Shown here in pieces: positions 44,236-53,531 of a DNA stretch of 64,000 nucleotides (the first letter of the stretch is position 1; each line of letters opens with the position of its first letter). Source of the stretch: Aurantimonas sp965217685 (lineage in GTDB: Bacteria; Pseudomonadota; Alphaproteobacteria; Rhizobiales; Rhizobiaceae); contig CBDCIZ010000003.1 of assembly GCA_965217685.1 (NCBI GenBank), positions 806,001 through 870,000 on the forward strand, written 5' to 3'. The position numbers were made by a program, and so were the translations under genes. The notes under the pieces were generated by a model, which made no database searches, was not told the DNA's origin, and was given only the letters and a program-made list of their open reading frames with translations.

Positions 44236-46170
44236 CTATTGTTTTAGCAGAGGTAGAGCCAACTTGGCTCTGTTGGCCGCGAACAGGCAAAACCCGAAAA
44301 GACAAACGCCGGCGATGTCCGTCCAGATTCCGTTCTTCAATAGCCCTGCCGGTATCAGCGCCAGAATTCCACCGAGAAAAAGCATCGCACGCATGACAGT
44401 ACTGGCCTCGGTACGCAGAAATCCCACGATGCCTGCCGTGACCATATAAATCCCAAGAGCAGCCGTGGTCAGTGCCCATACGACCTGAAGCGGACTTCCC
44501 TCCAGGATGAGAGAAGGCGCGAACAGAAACAGGAACGGCACGATATAGGCAGGCCAGGCGAGCTTCATGGCCTCGAGGCTTGTGTTCCAGGCGCTTGTTT
44601 GCGCGATATTCGCGGCGGCGAAAGACGCAAGGGCAACGGGTGGCGTGACCATCGAGAGCAAGCCGAAATAAAACACGAACAGATGCGCCGCCATGATCGG
44701 GATGCCGACTTTGACCAAGGCGGGCGCGACCAACGTGGCGAGCAGGATATAAACGCCGACGGTCGGCATTCCCATGCCGAGCACGATCGAAATGGCAGCC
44801 GTAATCAAGGCCAGGACAAGCACGCTGTTGCCGCTGGCGTTGATGATGTGAAGCGTGAGGTTGAAGGCAAGACCGGAAATGTTGAGGACGCCGATGATCA
44901 ATCCAGCGGCGGCGCAAACGACAATGAGGTCGAGAGCCGAGCGTCCCGCCGAGCCTATGACACTCCAGATCTCCGAAAGACCAATCCGACGACCTTTGTA
45001 GCCAAAAACAACGCTTCCGACGAGCAAGACGACAACCGACAGAACCGCGGCGCGTTCCGGGCGCATGTTCAACGCGAACAACGCATAAAACAGAACCGCG
45101 AAGGGAATGACGAAGTGCCAGCCCGCGCGCAAAGCGACAAGCGCGCTCGGCATTTCGGCTGGGTCGACGGCGCGTATGCCGCGCTTTCCGGCCCGAAGAT
45201 CGACGTTGATGAAGATGGCGAGATAGTAGAGGAGTGCCGAAGGAAGCGCTGCCAGCATGACGGCGCTGTAGTCGACGCCCATGAAATCCGCCATGATGAA
45301 AGCCGCGGCCCCCATGACGGGCGGCACCAGCTGGCCGCCTGTCGATGCAACCGCTTCGACAGCGCCCGCGTAACTGGCGGGAAAGCCGGCGCGTTTCATC
45401 ATCGGGATTGTGACGACGCCGGTCCCGACGACGTTTCCGACCGCGCTGCCGGAGATCGAGCCGAACAGCGCCGACGCCGCCACCGCCACCTTGGCAGGGC
45501 CTCCGCGATAACGTCCCATGCCGGCCAGCGCCAGATCGTTGAAGAAATCGGCCGCACCGCAACTCGCGAGAAGCTGGCCGAACAACAGGTACGGCACAAC
45601 GATGACCACGGCGACTTTCAGTGCCGCACCAAGCATCCCGTTGGCATCGATCGTGAGATAGACGAGCAGCTCGGGGACTGAACTTTCACGGCTACGCATT
45701 TCGCCCGGCAGCAGGTGACCGAACAAGCCATAGGCCAGGAAAATGAGAACGACGATCAGGATGCCCATACCGGCGGACGGGCGCAAGTTCAGCATCAGGG
45801 CGCCGAACAAGATCGCCGAGAGCGCAATCAGCCAGCCCGGCAAATAGGGCGCGTCCATGGTGATTGAGACGTAGGTGGCGGCGACATATGCGCCAACACT
45901 TAAAGTAACGAGAGCGCATGCGAGTTCGAAGCCGCGCATCAGCTTCGAACTCGTCTTGCGGGCCATCACGAGGAAACCCGTGACCAACGCGAGGGATAGC
46001 GAAGCGACGAGAAGCTGGGCATCATAGACCGACAGACCGATCCTGCGGTGCAGGTCGGCGGCATAAGCCACCGAAAGGAATACGATCAGGACGCCGGCGA
46101 TATTTTCCAGCCAGGCGATCGGGCCGCTTCGTCCATTCGGCACCGACCGCTCCTCATTCGCGCCTCGCAT
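44236..46170 (-). CDS. TAXI-type TRAP transporter fused permease (DctQM fusion)
   Basis: A 644-residue membrane protein combining a DctQ-like N-terminal part (AGVLIVFLSVAYAADLHRRI and following helices) with a DctM domain (LFGSISGSAVGNVVGTGVVT, STGGQLVPPVMGAAAFIMAD, MGMPTVGVYILLATLVAPAL). These motifs are typical of the fused 12TM permeases that work with TAXI binding proteins, such as the one encoded just upstream. It imports organic acids with Na+ or H+. The last gene of the aldolase-TAXI-permease operon. Confidence 0.92.
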   Translation of the reverse strand: MRGANEERSVPNGRSGPIAWLENIAGVLIVFLSVAYAADLHRRIGLSVYDAQLLVASLSLALVTGFLVMARKTSSKLMRGFELACALVTLSVGAYVAATYVSITMDAPYLPGWLIALSAILFGALMLNLRPSAGMGILIVVLIFLAYGLFGHLLPGEMRSRESSVPELLVYLTIDANGMLGAALKVAVVIVVPYLLFGQLLASCGAADFFNDLALAGMGRYRGGPAKVAVAASALFGSISGSAVGNVVGTGVVTIPMMKRAGFPASYAGAVEAVASTGGQLVPPVMGAAAFIMADFMGVDYSAVMLAALPSALLYYLAIFINVDLRAGKRGIRAVDPAEMPSALVALRAGWHFVIPFAVLFYALFALNMRPERAAVLSVVVLLVGSVVFGYKGRRIGLSEIWSVIGSAGRSALDLIVVCAAAGLIIGVLNISGLAFNLTLHIINASGNSVLVLALITAAISIVLGMGMPTVGVYILLATLVAPALVKVGIPIMAAHLFVFYFGLLSMVTPPVALASFAAANIAQTSAWNTSLEAMKLAWPAYIVPFLFLFAPSLILEGSPLQVVWALTTAALGIYMVTAGIVGFLRTEASTVMRAMLFLGGILALIPAGLLKNGIWTDIAGVCLFGFCLFAANRAKLALPLLKQ

Positions 46171-46174
46171 CTTG

Positions 46175-47128
46175 TCAGTCCATCAACCCGACGGTCTTGA
46201 AGTATGCGACAGCGCCAGGGTGATAAGTCAATCCGGGAAGCTTCGGTGCCATCTCCTCCGGCGCAAACTCGGCAAAGGTTTTCAGGATACCACGCACCTT
46301 GTCCGGATTGTCATGCAGGAGCGTAACGATCTTGCCGACGGTTTCGTCCGGCACATGGGCACCCGCCGTCAGGATGTAGTCGTAACCCATCATCGGTGTC
46401 GGTTGCTCGACGCCCGGTGCTGCGCCCGCCTTGACGGTCTTGATGTAGGATGTCGGAACGAACTTCTGCATCGCGGCCTCGGCTTCGGGGCCCTCGTCGA
46501 CAGCCAGCCATCGGATGCCGACCGCGGCATCGGCCTCACGTGTCTTGCCGCCTTGAAGAGCAAAGAAGGCAACATCCGCGGTCCCTGCGATGAAGTCGTC
46601 GACGCCGTTCGGCACCGAGGGCACGTTGTCGGGGTTCATATCTTCGATCGACAGTCCACCCGCCGCGAGGATGCCGTCGACTTGCGCTCGCAGCGTCGGC
46701 TGGGCGGTGTAACCGTAGGTGATCGACAGACCCTTGACGTCGGAAACCTTCTTGTAGGCCGAGTCCTTTCGGACCATGAAGCCGTATGCTGAAGAGCTGA
46801 GTGAAGCGACGGCCCGAAGATTCTGAAGCGATCGACCTTCAAAGGGGTCCTGTCCTTTGACCGCCGCCGCGAAATCCGGGCTCGGAACGAGCTGCAGATC
46901 CAGTCGGCCTGCATCGATCAGCGGCATCGACTGACCGGTGCCGCCATAAGCTTGAACCCGAACGTCCATTCCAAGTTCGTCCGACAGGAATTTCGCCATG
47001 CCGGCATTCACCGCGTAGTTCTGAGACCCTTGGGTACCAGCGCCGATGCCCAGCGATTGGGCTTGAGCGGCGCCAGCGAACGTCAATGTTGCAGCCACGC
47101 ACGTCGCGGCGATCGTTGAAAATTTCAT
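46175..47128 (-). CDS. TAXI-family TRAP substrate-binding protein
   Basis: A 317-residue periplasmic protein with signal peptide (MKFSTIAATCVAATLTFAGA, cleavage near AQA-QSLG). The TAXI motif region SLGIGAGTQGSQNYAVNAGM, the RVQAYGGTGQSMPLIDAGRL segment and VRKDSAYKKVSDVKGLSITY are characteristic. It binds an acid ligand for the fused permease encoded four bases downstream. Ligand unknown; an aromatic oxo- or hydroxy-acid would fit the neighbouring operons. Confidence 0.9.
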   Translation of the reverse strand: MKFSTIAATCVAATLTFAGAAQAQSLGIGAGTQGSQNYAVNAGMAKFLSDELGMDVRVQAYGGTGQSMPLIDAGRLDLQLVPSPDFAAAVKGQDPFEGRSLQNLRAVASLSSSAYGFMVRKDSAYKKVSDVKGLSITYGYTAQPTLRAQVDGILAAGGLSIEDMNPDNVPSVPNGVDDFIAGTADVAFFALQGGKTREADAAVGIRWLAVDEGPEAEAAMQKFVPTSYIKTVKAGAAPGVEQPTPMMGYDYILTAGAHVPDETVGKIVTLLHDNPDKVRGILKTFAEFAPEEMAPKLPGLTYHPGAVAYFKTVGLMD

Positions 47129-47192
47129 GAGACTTCCTCCCTGTGTGTTGCGTGCTTTTCCGTCCGCCCCTCCACCAGGCGGTACGGATTGC

Positions 47193-47939
47193 CTAAAGTC
47201 CGCTGAAGCCTGCGCGGGCGACCCAGTAGTCCCACGCGCGAGCTAGCGGCATTGGCCCGAGAAGCATGGCGCTGGCCTTATCGATCTCGCCATCGGTCAG
47301 GTAGGTGACCTTGCCGAGCTGACGCGTCGACTGGATCAGCGCCGCGTTGTCACGCAGGCCGATGGAGACCATCACGACGGATTTGAGATCTGCGGCGGCG
47401 CAGATGGCGCCATGGCCGCGAAGAAGCGCGACCCGGTTCGCACCCAGCGCATGCGAGAGCGAATGGCCCATGTCCATGCTGTCGACGAGCATGTTCGTGT
47501 CACCAAATTCGTCCTGGCTGTCCCAGACGGGGATCTCGGTTCCGATCACGGACGCCATGTGAAACATCGGCCTCAGCGAGACGTCGCACATCGTGAACGG
47601 CAGCACCGACCGAGCGTGATGATGCGTCACCGCCCGGACGTCAGGGCGATCCTTGTAGATCGCGCCGTGGATGTGCCTTTCGGCGTACGGCTTGCGGGTA
47701 TCCTGGCCGACCTGCTCACCTTCGAGTGTGAACTCCATGATGTCGTCGCGCGTGACGACCTCCGGACTGCGCGAACGGGACAGGAAATAGTGCTGCGGGT
47801 TGAGCGGATGGCGAACGCTGACATGGCCGAAATTGTCGATGATATCTTCGCGCGCAAGGATACGGTTGGCCATCACCAACTGCGTCAGTGTCGCCTCGAT
47901 AACTTCGCTGGAACGCGTGTTCGCCATATCGTCTGGCAT
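47193..47939 (-). CDS. class II aldolase/adducin-family protein (possible aromatic-acid decarboxylase)
   Basis: A 248-residue class II aldolase fold. Metal-binding histidines are seen in ERHIHGAIYKDRPDVRAVTH and THHHARSVLPF, with a third in LLRGHGAICAA. VANR-type N-terminus (VMANRILAREDIIDNFGHVS) matches the subgroup that includes hydroxyphthalate-type decarboxylases of aromatic pathways as well as sugar-phosphate aldolases. Being first gene of an operon with a TAXI importer and between two aromatic modules, a decarboxylase or retro-aldolase acting on the imported acid is likely, but not shown. Confidence 0.85.
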   Translation of the reverse strand: MPDDMANTRSSEVIEATLTQLVMANRILAREDIIDNFGHVSVRHPLNPQHYFLSRSRSPEVVTRDDIMEFTLEGEQVGQDTRKPYAERHIHGAIYKDRPDVRAVTHHHARSVLPFTMCDVSLRPMFHMASVIGTEIPVWDSQDEFGDTNMLVDSMDMGHSLSHALGANRVALLRGHGAICAAADLKSVVMVSIGLRDNAALIQSTRQLGKVTYLTDGEIDKASAMLLGPMPLARAWDYWVARAGFSGL

Positions 47940-48000
47940 CTGGCGACCTCCTCTCGCTTAAACGCTTGTTTCAGAAACTACGACCACCAGAAAATCAGGA

Positions 48001-48014
48001 CAAATATATATTTG
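48001..48014. promoter_or_regulatory. AT-rich palindrome in the LysR/aldolase spacer
   Basis: CAAATATATATTTG is a perfect 14-base palindrome, flanked by GGA on one side and C-GTCC on the other, which nearly extends the symmetry. It lies between divergent LysR and aldolase genes, 62 bases upstream of the aldolase start, and contains T-N11-A-like spacing typical of LysR sites. Assignment to the adjacent LysR protein is inference. Confidence 0.5.
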
Positions 48015-48045
48015 CGTCCAACTCATAGCCTCTGTAGTATGCATA

Positions 48046-48999
48046 ATGCGCTCGCTCGTCTCCCAGATATCCATCCATAAACTCGAGGTCTTTTGTCTCG
48101 TCGCGGAACTCAACAGTGTGTCCAGAGCGGCGGAAAGACTCGGGATCGCGCAGCCCGTCGTCTCAAGCCACGTCAAGATGCTGTCCGAGAAGCTGGGCAC
48201 GCCCCTGACCGCCCGCGAAGGACGCAAGGTGGCGCTCACCGATGAGGGCCAGAGGGTCTATCGCTGGGCTCGTGAGCTGGTCAGCCGGACGCGTGAGCTG
48301 GAACGCGAGATGGCGGAGAGCCAGCGCGGCGTCGTCGGGAAGGCCTCCGTCGGAGCGTCGATGACGATCGGTTCCTACGTCCTTCCGGCGCTGATCACCG
48401 ACTTTCACTCACATACGCCGCAGGGCGAGGTTTCGGTGAAAGTGACGTCACCCATGCTGGCGGTCGATGCCGTACAGGCCGGTGATTGCGACTTCGCCTT
48501 CACCATTCTCGATCCCCGACATGAGACGGCCGGGCTCGACATCCAGCGGATCACGGACGAACGGTTGATCCTCGTCGCTTCGAAACGGTCGCCGATCCTG
48601 GGTGACGAACTGCCTTTGGCTGCCCTTGCCGAACTTCCGTTCGTCACCGCGCAGTTCGGTACGCCGCGACGGGAGATCGAAGAGCACAGCCTGCGCCAGT
48701 TCGGAGTCCGGCGCACGCGGATCGAGATGGAATTCGGCCATGCCGAATCGATCAAACAGGCGGTCCGGGCCGGCGCAGGGGCAGCATTTCTGTTTCGCTC
48801 GTCGATCCACGACGAACTTGCGTCGGGTGCGTTGAGGGCGATACGGACCCCCGGAATGGAACTGCAGGTTCCCGTCTATCAGGTGCGTCGCAAAGGCAAG
48901 ACGCTGTCGCGGTTTCAGGTGTCTCTCATGAATTACCTGACGGAGGCGCTGCGGAATCAGGACCCGGAGCGCAGCGCGCTCGTCATGGCCGGCGAATAG
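48046..48999 (+). CDS. LysR-family transcriptional regulator
   Basis: A 317-residue LysR regulator. HTH: FCLVAELNSVSRAAERLGIA, QPVVSSHVKMLSEKLGTPLT; then an effector domain from about residue 95 (GVVGKASVGASMTIGSYVLP). It is divergent from the class II aldolase/TAXI operon and shares a spacer containing a perfect palindrome. Its last 43 bases overlap the end of the convergent ThDP decarboxylase gene (stop at 48957), which suggests long-standing adjacency of the two modules. Confidence 0.9.
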   Translation: MRSLVSQISIHKLEVFCLVAELNSVSRAAERLGIAQPVVSSHVKMLSEKLGTPLTAREGRKVALTDEGQRVYRWARELVSRTRELEREMAESQRGVVGKASVGASMTIGSYVLPALITDFHSHTPQGEVSVKVTSPMLAVDAVQAGDCDFAFTILDPRHETAGLDIQRITDERLILVASKRSPILGDELPLAALAELPFVTAQFGTPRREIEEHSLRQFGVRRTRIEMEFGHAESIKQAVRAGAGAAFLFRSSIHDELASGALRAIRTPGMELQVPVYQVRRKGKTLSRFQVSLMNYLTEALRNQDPERSALVMAGE

Positions 49000-50717
49000 C
49001 CTTTCTCGGTATCGACCTCCAGAACCGCCGTGCCGCCTCGACCCAGAACTTCCATTGCTTCCGGCAAAGCCCCGGTAATGGCGTCGGCCCCGCTCAAAAG
49101 CCCCGGGCTCCACGCGCCGAAACTTCTCGCAACGCCGCTGACATCGATGGCCGGTCCGTCCATGACGATGCCGACATGCTTGTTCTCCGGGGGACGGCCC
49201 CGCTCGTTGGCGACGGTCTCCTGATGGACCTCGTCATTGTAGAACGACCGGTTGTTGAGGACCACGACAAGCAGTGGAACCAGGTGCTTGACGCCGGTCC
49301 ACAGCGCCGAAGCGTTCATCAGGAAATCCCCGTCTCCCAGTACGGCGAGCGGCAACAGGTCCGATTTCATGTCGCGCAGAGCCAGCGCTGCGCCGACGGC
49401 CATGCCGCAGCCTGAACCGATTCCGCCCCCCCCGTCATAACCCAAAGCCGCGAGCGGATGGTCGACCGGCCAGTCCGCACCGGTCCAGCTCAAGGGATTG
49501 CGGATCAGGCAGGAGCGGCGCCCGGTCAGTCCCGCCCGCAGCACGACGGCGACATCCTGCGGCGTCAGTCGGTCGCCATCAGGCATCGGCTCGGGTTTGC
49601 CGGGTTGAGGTGTCGCAACCGAGGACGGCGCATCGAGCGCTTTGGAAAGCGCGGCGACGACGTGATCGGGTTCGTTCAGAAACGCGATATCGGCCGGGTA
49701 CGGTGCCCCGCCGTCCTTCGACCAGCCACGGTGAGCGTGCGTATCGAGCGACGCCGAAATCACTTTCGCCGGCACGGGCTCGGCGCCGAACACGGAACGC
49801 AGCGTCCCGCCGAAGTCCAGCCAGTCCAGATTGACGATGACGTCCGCCTCGAAGATCGCCTTCTTGGCATCCGCGTCCGGAAAATAGCCAGCCCGACCGA
49901 CGATGGCCGGATGCAGGGTCGGAAAGGTCGCGCCGGTCTTGAAATCGGTCACCACCCTCGCGCCCAGTCTTTCCACGAATGCGATACGGTCGTCCCAGTC
50001 CCGTTGATCGCGCGACAGCCGCCCGGCCAGAACGACGACCTTGCGCGCGTCCGTCAGCAACCGCGTCGCTTCTGCGAGGAGATCGGGCGCCGGCGCTCCG
50101 GAACGAGGCGCACCACGGCGTGCGAAGTCTGCCGCAGGCAGCGGCTTGGTCAGAACCAGTTCCTGCAGTGCGGCGTCGATATTGACGTAGATCGGCCCGC
50201 GCGGGACCGTTCCAGCGATTGCCGCGCCCTGGATCAACGCATCGCGCGCCGCACTGACGCTGCCTGGTTGATCATCCCACTTAACGAAGTCGCGGATCAA
50301 ACCGCCCTGATCCTGTGCCGTGTGAATCCACTCGATCCACGGACGGCGTTTCGCCGCATCGACAGGTCCGGTCGCCCCGACGACGACCATCGGCACGCGG
50401 TCGCAGAACGCGTTGAAGATTCCCATCGAGCCGTGCATCAACCCGACGTTGGAATGCAACGCCACACCCATCGGCTTGCCGGTGATCTTGGCCCAGCCGT
50501 GCGCGATCGCGACGGCCGCCTCCTCGTGAATGCAAAGCAGAATTTCGGGATTACCAGTGGTGAAGTTGACGAGGCTGTCGTGCAGGCCGCGATAGCTCGC
50601 GCCCGGGTTCAGCGCGACATAGCGCAGATCAAGGTCGCGCAGGGTTTCTGCGACGACGTCGGAGCCATAGGCAGCGGTGTCGTTACGAACGGTCTGGTCC
50701 AAGGCGTGCATCCTCAC
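48957..50717 (-). CDS. thiamine diphosphate-dependent decarboxylase (benzoylformate decarboxylase-like)
   Basis: A 586-residue ThDP enzyme. The catalytic Glu is in LLCIHEEAAVAIAHGWAKIT, the middle domain follows, and the ThDP/Mg motif GDGDFLMNASALW ends with VVVLNNRSFYND (GDG-x(~25)-NN). Overall architecture fits acetolactate synthase/benzoylformate decarboxylase enzymes. As last gene of the gentisate operon, directly after an aldehyde dehydrogenase, its expected reaction is decarboxylation of an aromatic 2-oxo acid such as 3-hydroxybenzoylformate to the aldehyde. GTG start overlaps the dehydrogenase stop (GTGA); ATG 50711 is an alternative. Confidence 0.85.
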   Translation of the reverse strand: MRMHALDQTVRNDTAAYGSDVVAETLRDLDLRYVALNPGASYRGLHDSLVNFTTGNPEILLCIHEEAAVAIAHGWAKITGKPMGVALHSNVGLMHGSMGIFNAFCDRVPMVVVGATGPVDAAKRRPWIEWIHTAQDQGGLIRDFVKWDDQPGSVSAARDALIQGAAIAGTVPRGPIYVNIDAALQELVLTKPLPAADFARRGAPRSGAPAPDLLAEATRLLTDARKVVVLAGRLSRDQRDWDDRIAFVERLGARVVTDFKTGATFPTLHPAIVGRAGYFPDADAKKAIFEADVIVNLDWLDFGGTLRSVFGAEPVPAKVISASLDTHAHRGWSKDGGAPYPADIAFLNEPDHVVAALSKALDAPSSVATPQPGKPEPMPDGDRLTPQDVAVVLRAGLTGRRSCLIRNPLSWTGADWPVDHPLAALGYDGGGGIGSGCGMAVGAALALRDMKSDLLPLAVLGDGDFLMNASALWTGVKHLVPLLVVVLNNRSFYNDEVHQETVANERGRPPENKHVGIVMDGPAIDVSGVARSFGAWSPGLLSGADAITGALPEAMEVLGRGGTAVLEVDTEKGYSPAMTSALRSGS

Positions 50718-52168
50718 AGCATGATGTTGATGGTCTTGGTCTCGGTGTAGCTGTAGAGTTCCTCACGGCCCTCTTCGCGCCCGACACCGCTGGTCCGCAT
50801 GCCGCCGAACGGCACGCCGAGGAAATGCTGGCTCGAGCCGTTGATCCACAGATGCCCGGAACGCACGCGCCGCGCCGTCTGGAGCGCCTTCTTGATATCG
50901 TTGGTCCAGATCGCCGCGGTGAGCCCGTATTCGGTCGAATTGGCCATGGCGACGGCATCGTCGACATCGCACCAGCGGCCGACAGCAAGGACGGGGCCGA
51001 ACACCTCCTGCTGCCAAAGCCGCAGGTCCGCAGTCACGTCGGCGTAGATCGTCGGTTCGACCCAAAAGCCCTTGCGGAATTCGCTCCCCTCGGGCCGCTT
51101 GCCGCCGAGGAGGCGTCGGGCGCCGTCCGCATCGGCGTTGGCGCAGTGGGCCAGAATGCGCTCCATGTGAACCTTGGAGTTCACCGGGCCGACATCGGTT
51201 TCGTCACTGAGAGGATCGCCCATCTTCAAAGCCGCGACACGCTCCACCACCGCTTTGAGAACGCGATCGTGGATGTCCTCGTGGATCAGCAGCCGGCTGA
51301 GGGATCCGCAGGACTGACCCTGCCATGAAAAGTTCATCCCCGTGACGGCTGCCGCGGCCACCTCGTCGGGGTCGCAGTCGGGGAACACGATCATCGGGTT
51401 CTTGCCGCCGAGTTCCAGCGAAATGTGCTTGACCGTCACCTCGGCGGCGGAGCGCTGGATCGCGCGGCCCGTGGCGGGCGAGCCGATGAAGGCGATCCGT
51501 TTGATCCGGGGGTGCCGCACGATCGCATCGCCCGCCCCCGGGCCATCGCCGGTCACGATATTGAAGACACCTGGCGGAAGCGTCTCCCGGGCGATTTCGG
51601 CGAGGATCATGGCCGAAAGCGGCGAGGTCTCGGGCGGCTTGACGATGACGGCATTGCCGGCGGCGAGCGCCGCCGCGGTCCGGGCGACGGCAAACATCAC
51701 CGGATGATTGAACGGAGCGATGCGGGCCACGACACCGTAAGGCTCATGCAACGTCAGATGCAGGTTGTCGCGGGTCGCCGGGATCGTGTCGCCACGCAGA
51801 TCGGGGGCAAGGCCCGCGTAATAGCGAAGGGATTCGACCGCCGTGGGCACGTCGATCATCCGCATCGGCTTGATGGTGTTGCCCGTATCGGTGACCTCGA
51901 CCTTGAGGATTTCGTCGGCTCTGGCAGCGATCGCATCGGCGAACCGGTTCATCGTTTCGGCCCGCTGCATCGGCGTTAGCGCCGCCCAATCGGGCCATGC
52001 CGCCTCGGCAGCCACGACCGCACGCTCGACATCTTCAGCCGTTCCGGCCGGCACCCGGCCGATCGGCTCCTCGGTCGCGGGGTTGATCGAAGTCGACCAG
52101 CCGCCGCCGACGCTCTCGACCAGTTCGCCGCCGATCAGCATCCGCTCCGCGTCGGTAATGCGCTGCAT
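50714..52168 (-). CDS. aldehyde dehydrogenase (benzaldehyde-type, inferred)
   Basis: About 484 residues. The NAD-binding turn GDGPGAGDAIV, catalytic Glu in LELGGKNPMIVFPDCD and nucleophilic Cys in WQGQSCGSLSRLL are present, with GEEI-like EVFGPVLAVGRW near the C-terminus. ATG 52168 follows GGAGGAGGGA; a longer frame from 52312 has no support. Between the 3-hydroxybenzoate hydroxylase and the ThDP decarboxylase it would oxidise the aromatic aldehyde, for example 3-hydroxybenzaldehyde to 3-hydroxybenzoate. Specificity is inferred from the operon. Confidence 0.9.
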   Translation of the reverse strand: MQRITDAERMLIGGELVESVGGGWSTSINPATEEPIGRVPAGTAEDVERAVVAAEAAWPDWAALTPMQRAETMNRFADAIAARADEILKVEVTDTGNTIKPMRMIDVPTAVESLRYYAGLAPDLRGDTIPATRDNLHLTLHEPYGVVARIAPFNHPVMFAVARTAAALAAGNAVIVKPPETSPLSAMILAEIARETLPPGVFNIVTGDGPGAGDAIVRHPRIKRIAFIGSPATGRAIQRSAAEVTVKHISLELGGKNPMIVFPDCDPDEVAAAAVTGMNFSWQGQSCGSLSRLLIHEDIHDRVLKAVVERVAALKMGDPLSDETDVGPVNSKVHMERILAHCANADADGARRLLGGKRPEGSEFRKGFWVEPTIYADVTADLRLWQQEVFGPVLAVGRWCDVDDAVAMANSTEYGLTAAIWTNDIKKALQTARRVRSGHLWINGSSQHFLGVPFGGMRTSGVGREEGREELYSYTETKTINIML

Positions 52169-52218
52169 GTCAGTCCCTCCTCCTGGGTTCGAACTTGAAT
52201 GCGTGTGGCCAGGCCCGC

Positions 52219-53448
52219 TCATTCGGCGGCCAGGGATCTGCGTTCGGGATGGAGGCGCTCGCCGGCGCCGTTCTGCGCCCCGCCATAGAGCCATTCGAGC
52301 GTGTCGAACCACTCCGTCGGCGTCTTGTTGCGCATGATTTCGTTGCGGAGCTGGGCGTGGGCACCGGAGGGATGATAGATGTGATCACCGATCCAGCGCG
52401 ACTGAAGCTGGACTCTCGCAGTCCTGATCATTCTGGCCGAAACATAGTCGGGCAGCGCCGCTTCGACGTCGCCGTCATGTGAAGCGACGGCTTCGCCGAA
52501 CGCCAGACCGTCCTCCATTGCCATGCACGCCCCTTGCGCGGCGTATTGCATCATCGGATGGGCGGCATCCCCGAGAAGCACGACCCGGCCATCCTGCCAG
52601 CGGTCCACCGGATCCCTGTCGCACAACACCCAGAGTTTCCAGTCGCGCCCATGACGGATGATGCTCTGGGCCCGATCGCAGATGTGCTCGAAACCGCGCA
52701 GCACCTCCTCTTCCGGAACCGGCTTGCCCGCGACCGGTTCAGGGGCGTCGTTGTGATAGGTCACGACCAGGTTGAAGACCTTCCAGCCCGAAAGCGGGTA
52801 ATGGACGATATGGCACTTCGGCCCGGCCCAGAGCGTCGCCGCGTTCCATCGCAGATCTTCGGGCATGTCTTGCGTCGGGATGACCGACCGATAGGTCGTA
52901 TGACCGGAAACGCGGGGTGCGCCGTCGCCGACGACCCGTTCCCTGACATTCGACCATAGGCCGTCGGCGCCGATCAGCGCCTGTCCCTCAATCCGTTCCC
53001 CATCGGCGAGGATCGCGGTGACGCCGTCACCGTCCTGGGCATAATCCTTCACTTCCGCGTTGATGCGCAGCCCGACCAAAGGCGACTCGTCGCATGCTTT
53101 CAGAAAGACGCCATGCAGGTCGCCGCGATGGATAACGGCATAGGGATTGCGGAACCGCGCGCGAAAATCGTCGCCGAGCGGCACGCGGCAGATTTCACCA
53201 TCGGCCATGGCATCCATCAGGAGCAGGCTGTCGATGAACACCGCCATCTCGCGTGCCCGCTTGCCGATCCCGAGCTGGTCGAAGACGTGAAACGCGTTCG
53301 GACCGAGCTGAATGCCGGCACCGATCTCGCCGAGCTTCGGAGCCTTCTCCAGTACCAGCGACGCAAACCCTTTCTGCGCGAGAGCCAGCGCTGTCGCGAG
53401 GCCGCCGATGCCGCCTCCGGCAATCAGGATTGGACGCGTTCTGGACAT
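52219..53448 (-). CDS. 3-hydroxybenzoate 6-hydroxylase-like FAD monooxygenase
   Basis: About 409 residues of the salicylate/3-hydroxybenzoate hydroxylase group. PILIAGGGIGGLATALALAQ is the FAD motif; APKLGEIGAGIQLGPNAFHV, the GADG motif (ALIGADGLWSNVRERVVG) and RVVLLGDAAHPMMQYAAQGA complete the fold. The IQLGPNAF..FDQLG region and NPYAVIHRGDLH are typical of XlnD/NagX-type 3-hydroxybenzoate 6-hydroxylases, which make gentisate. Its operon with gentisate dioxygenase supports this over salicylate 1-hydroxylase. ATG 53448 is the start; the upstream open frame belongs to the GST gene's opposite frame. Confidence 0.87.
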   Translation of the reverse strand: MSRTRPILIAGGGIGGLATALALAQKGFASLVLEKAPKLGEIGAGIQLGPNAFHVFDQLGIGKRAREMAVFIDSLLLMDAMADGEICRVPLGDDFRARFRNPYAVIHRGDLHGVFLKACDESPLVGLRINAEVKDYAQDGDGVTAILADGERIEGQALIGADGLWSNVRERVVGDGAPRVSGHTTYRSVIPTQDMPEDLRWNAATLWAGPKCHIVHYPLSGWKVFNLVVTYHNDAPEPVAGKPVPEEEVLRGFEHICDRAQSIIRHGRDWKLWVLCDRDPVDRWQDGRVVLLGDAAHPMMQYAAQGACMAMEDGLAFGEAVASHDGDVEAALPDYVSARMIRTARVQLQSRWIGDHIYHPSGAHAQLRNEIMRNKTPTEWFDTLEWLYGGAQNGAGERLHPERRSLAAE

Positions 53449-53531
53449 GACACTCTCCGATGGTTTTCGTTTCAGCGGCGTTAGAAGAGGCGCATCATCC
53501 TCGGCACGAAAATGACGACTAGGAACGCTTC

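Noticed and set aside
44599..45681. 360-residue plus-strand frame opposite the TAXI permease
   Set aside because: Antisense to a hydrophobic membrane protein, which produces Asp/Arg/Asn-rich mirror frames; no family resemblance.
49458..50750. 430-residue plus-strand frame opposite the ThDP decarboxylase
   Set aside because: Antisense mirror of a conserved enzyme with full catalytic motifs; no domain recognised in the plus frame.
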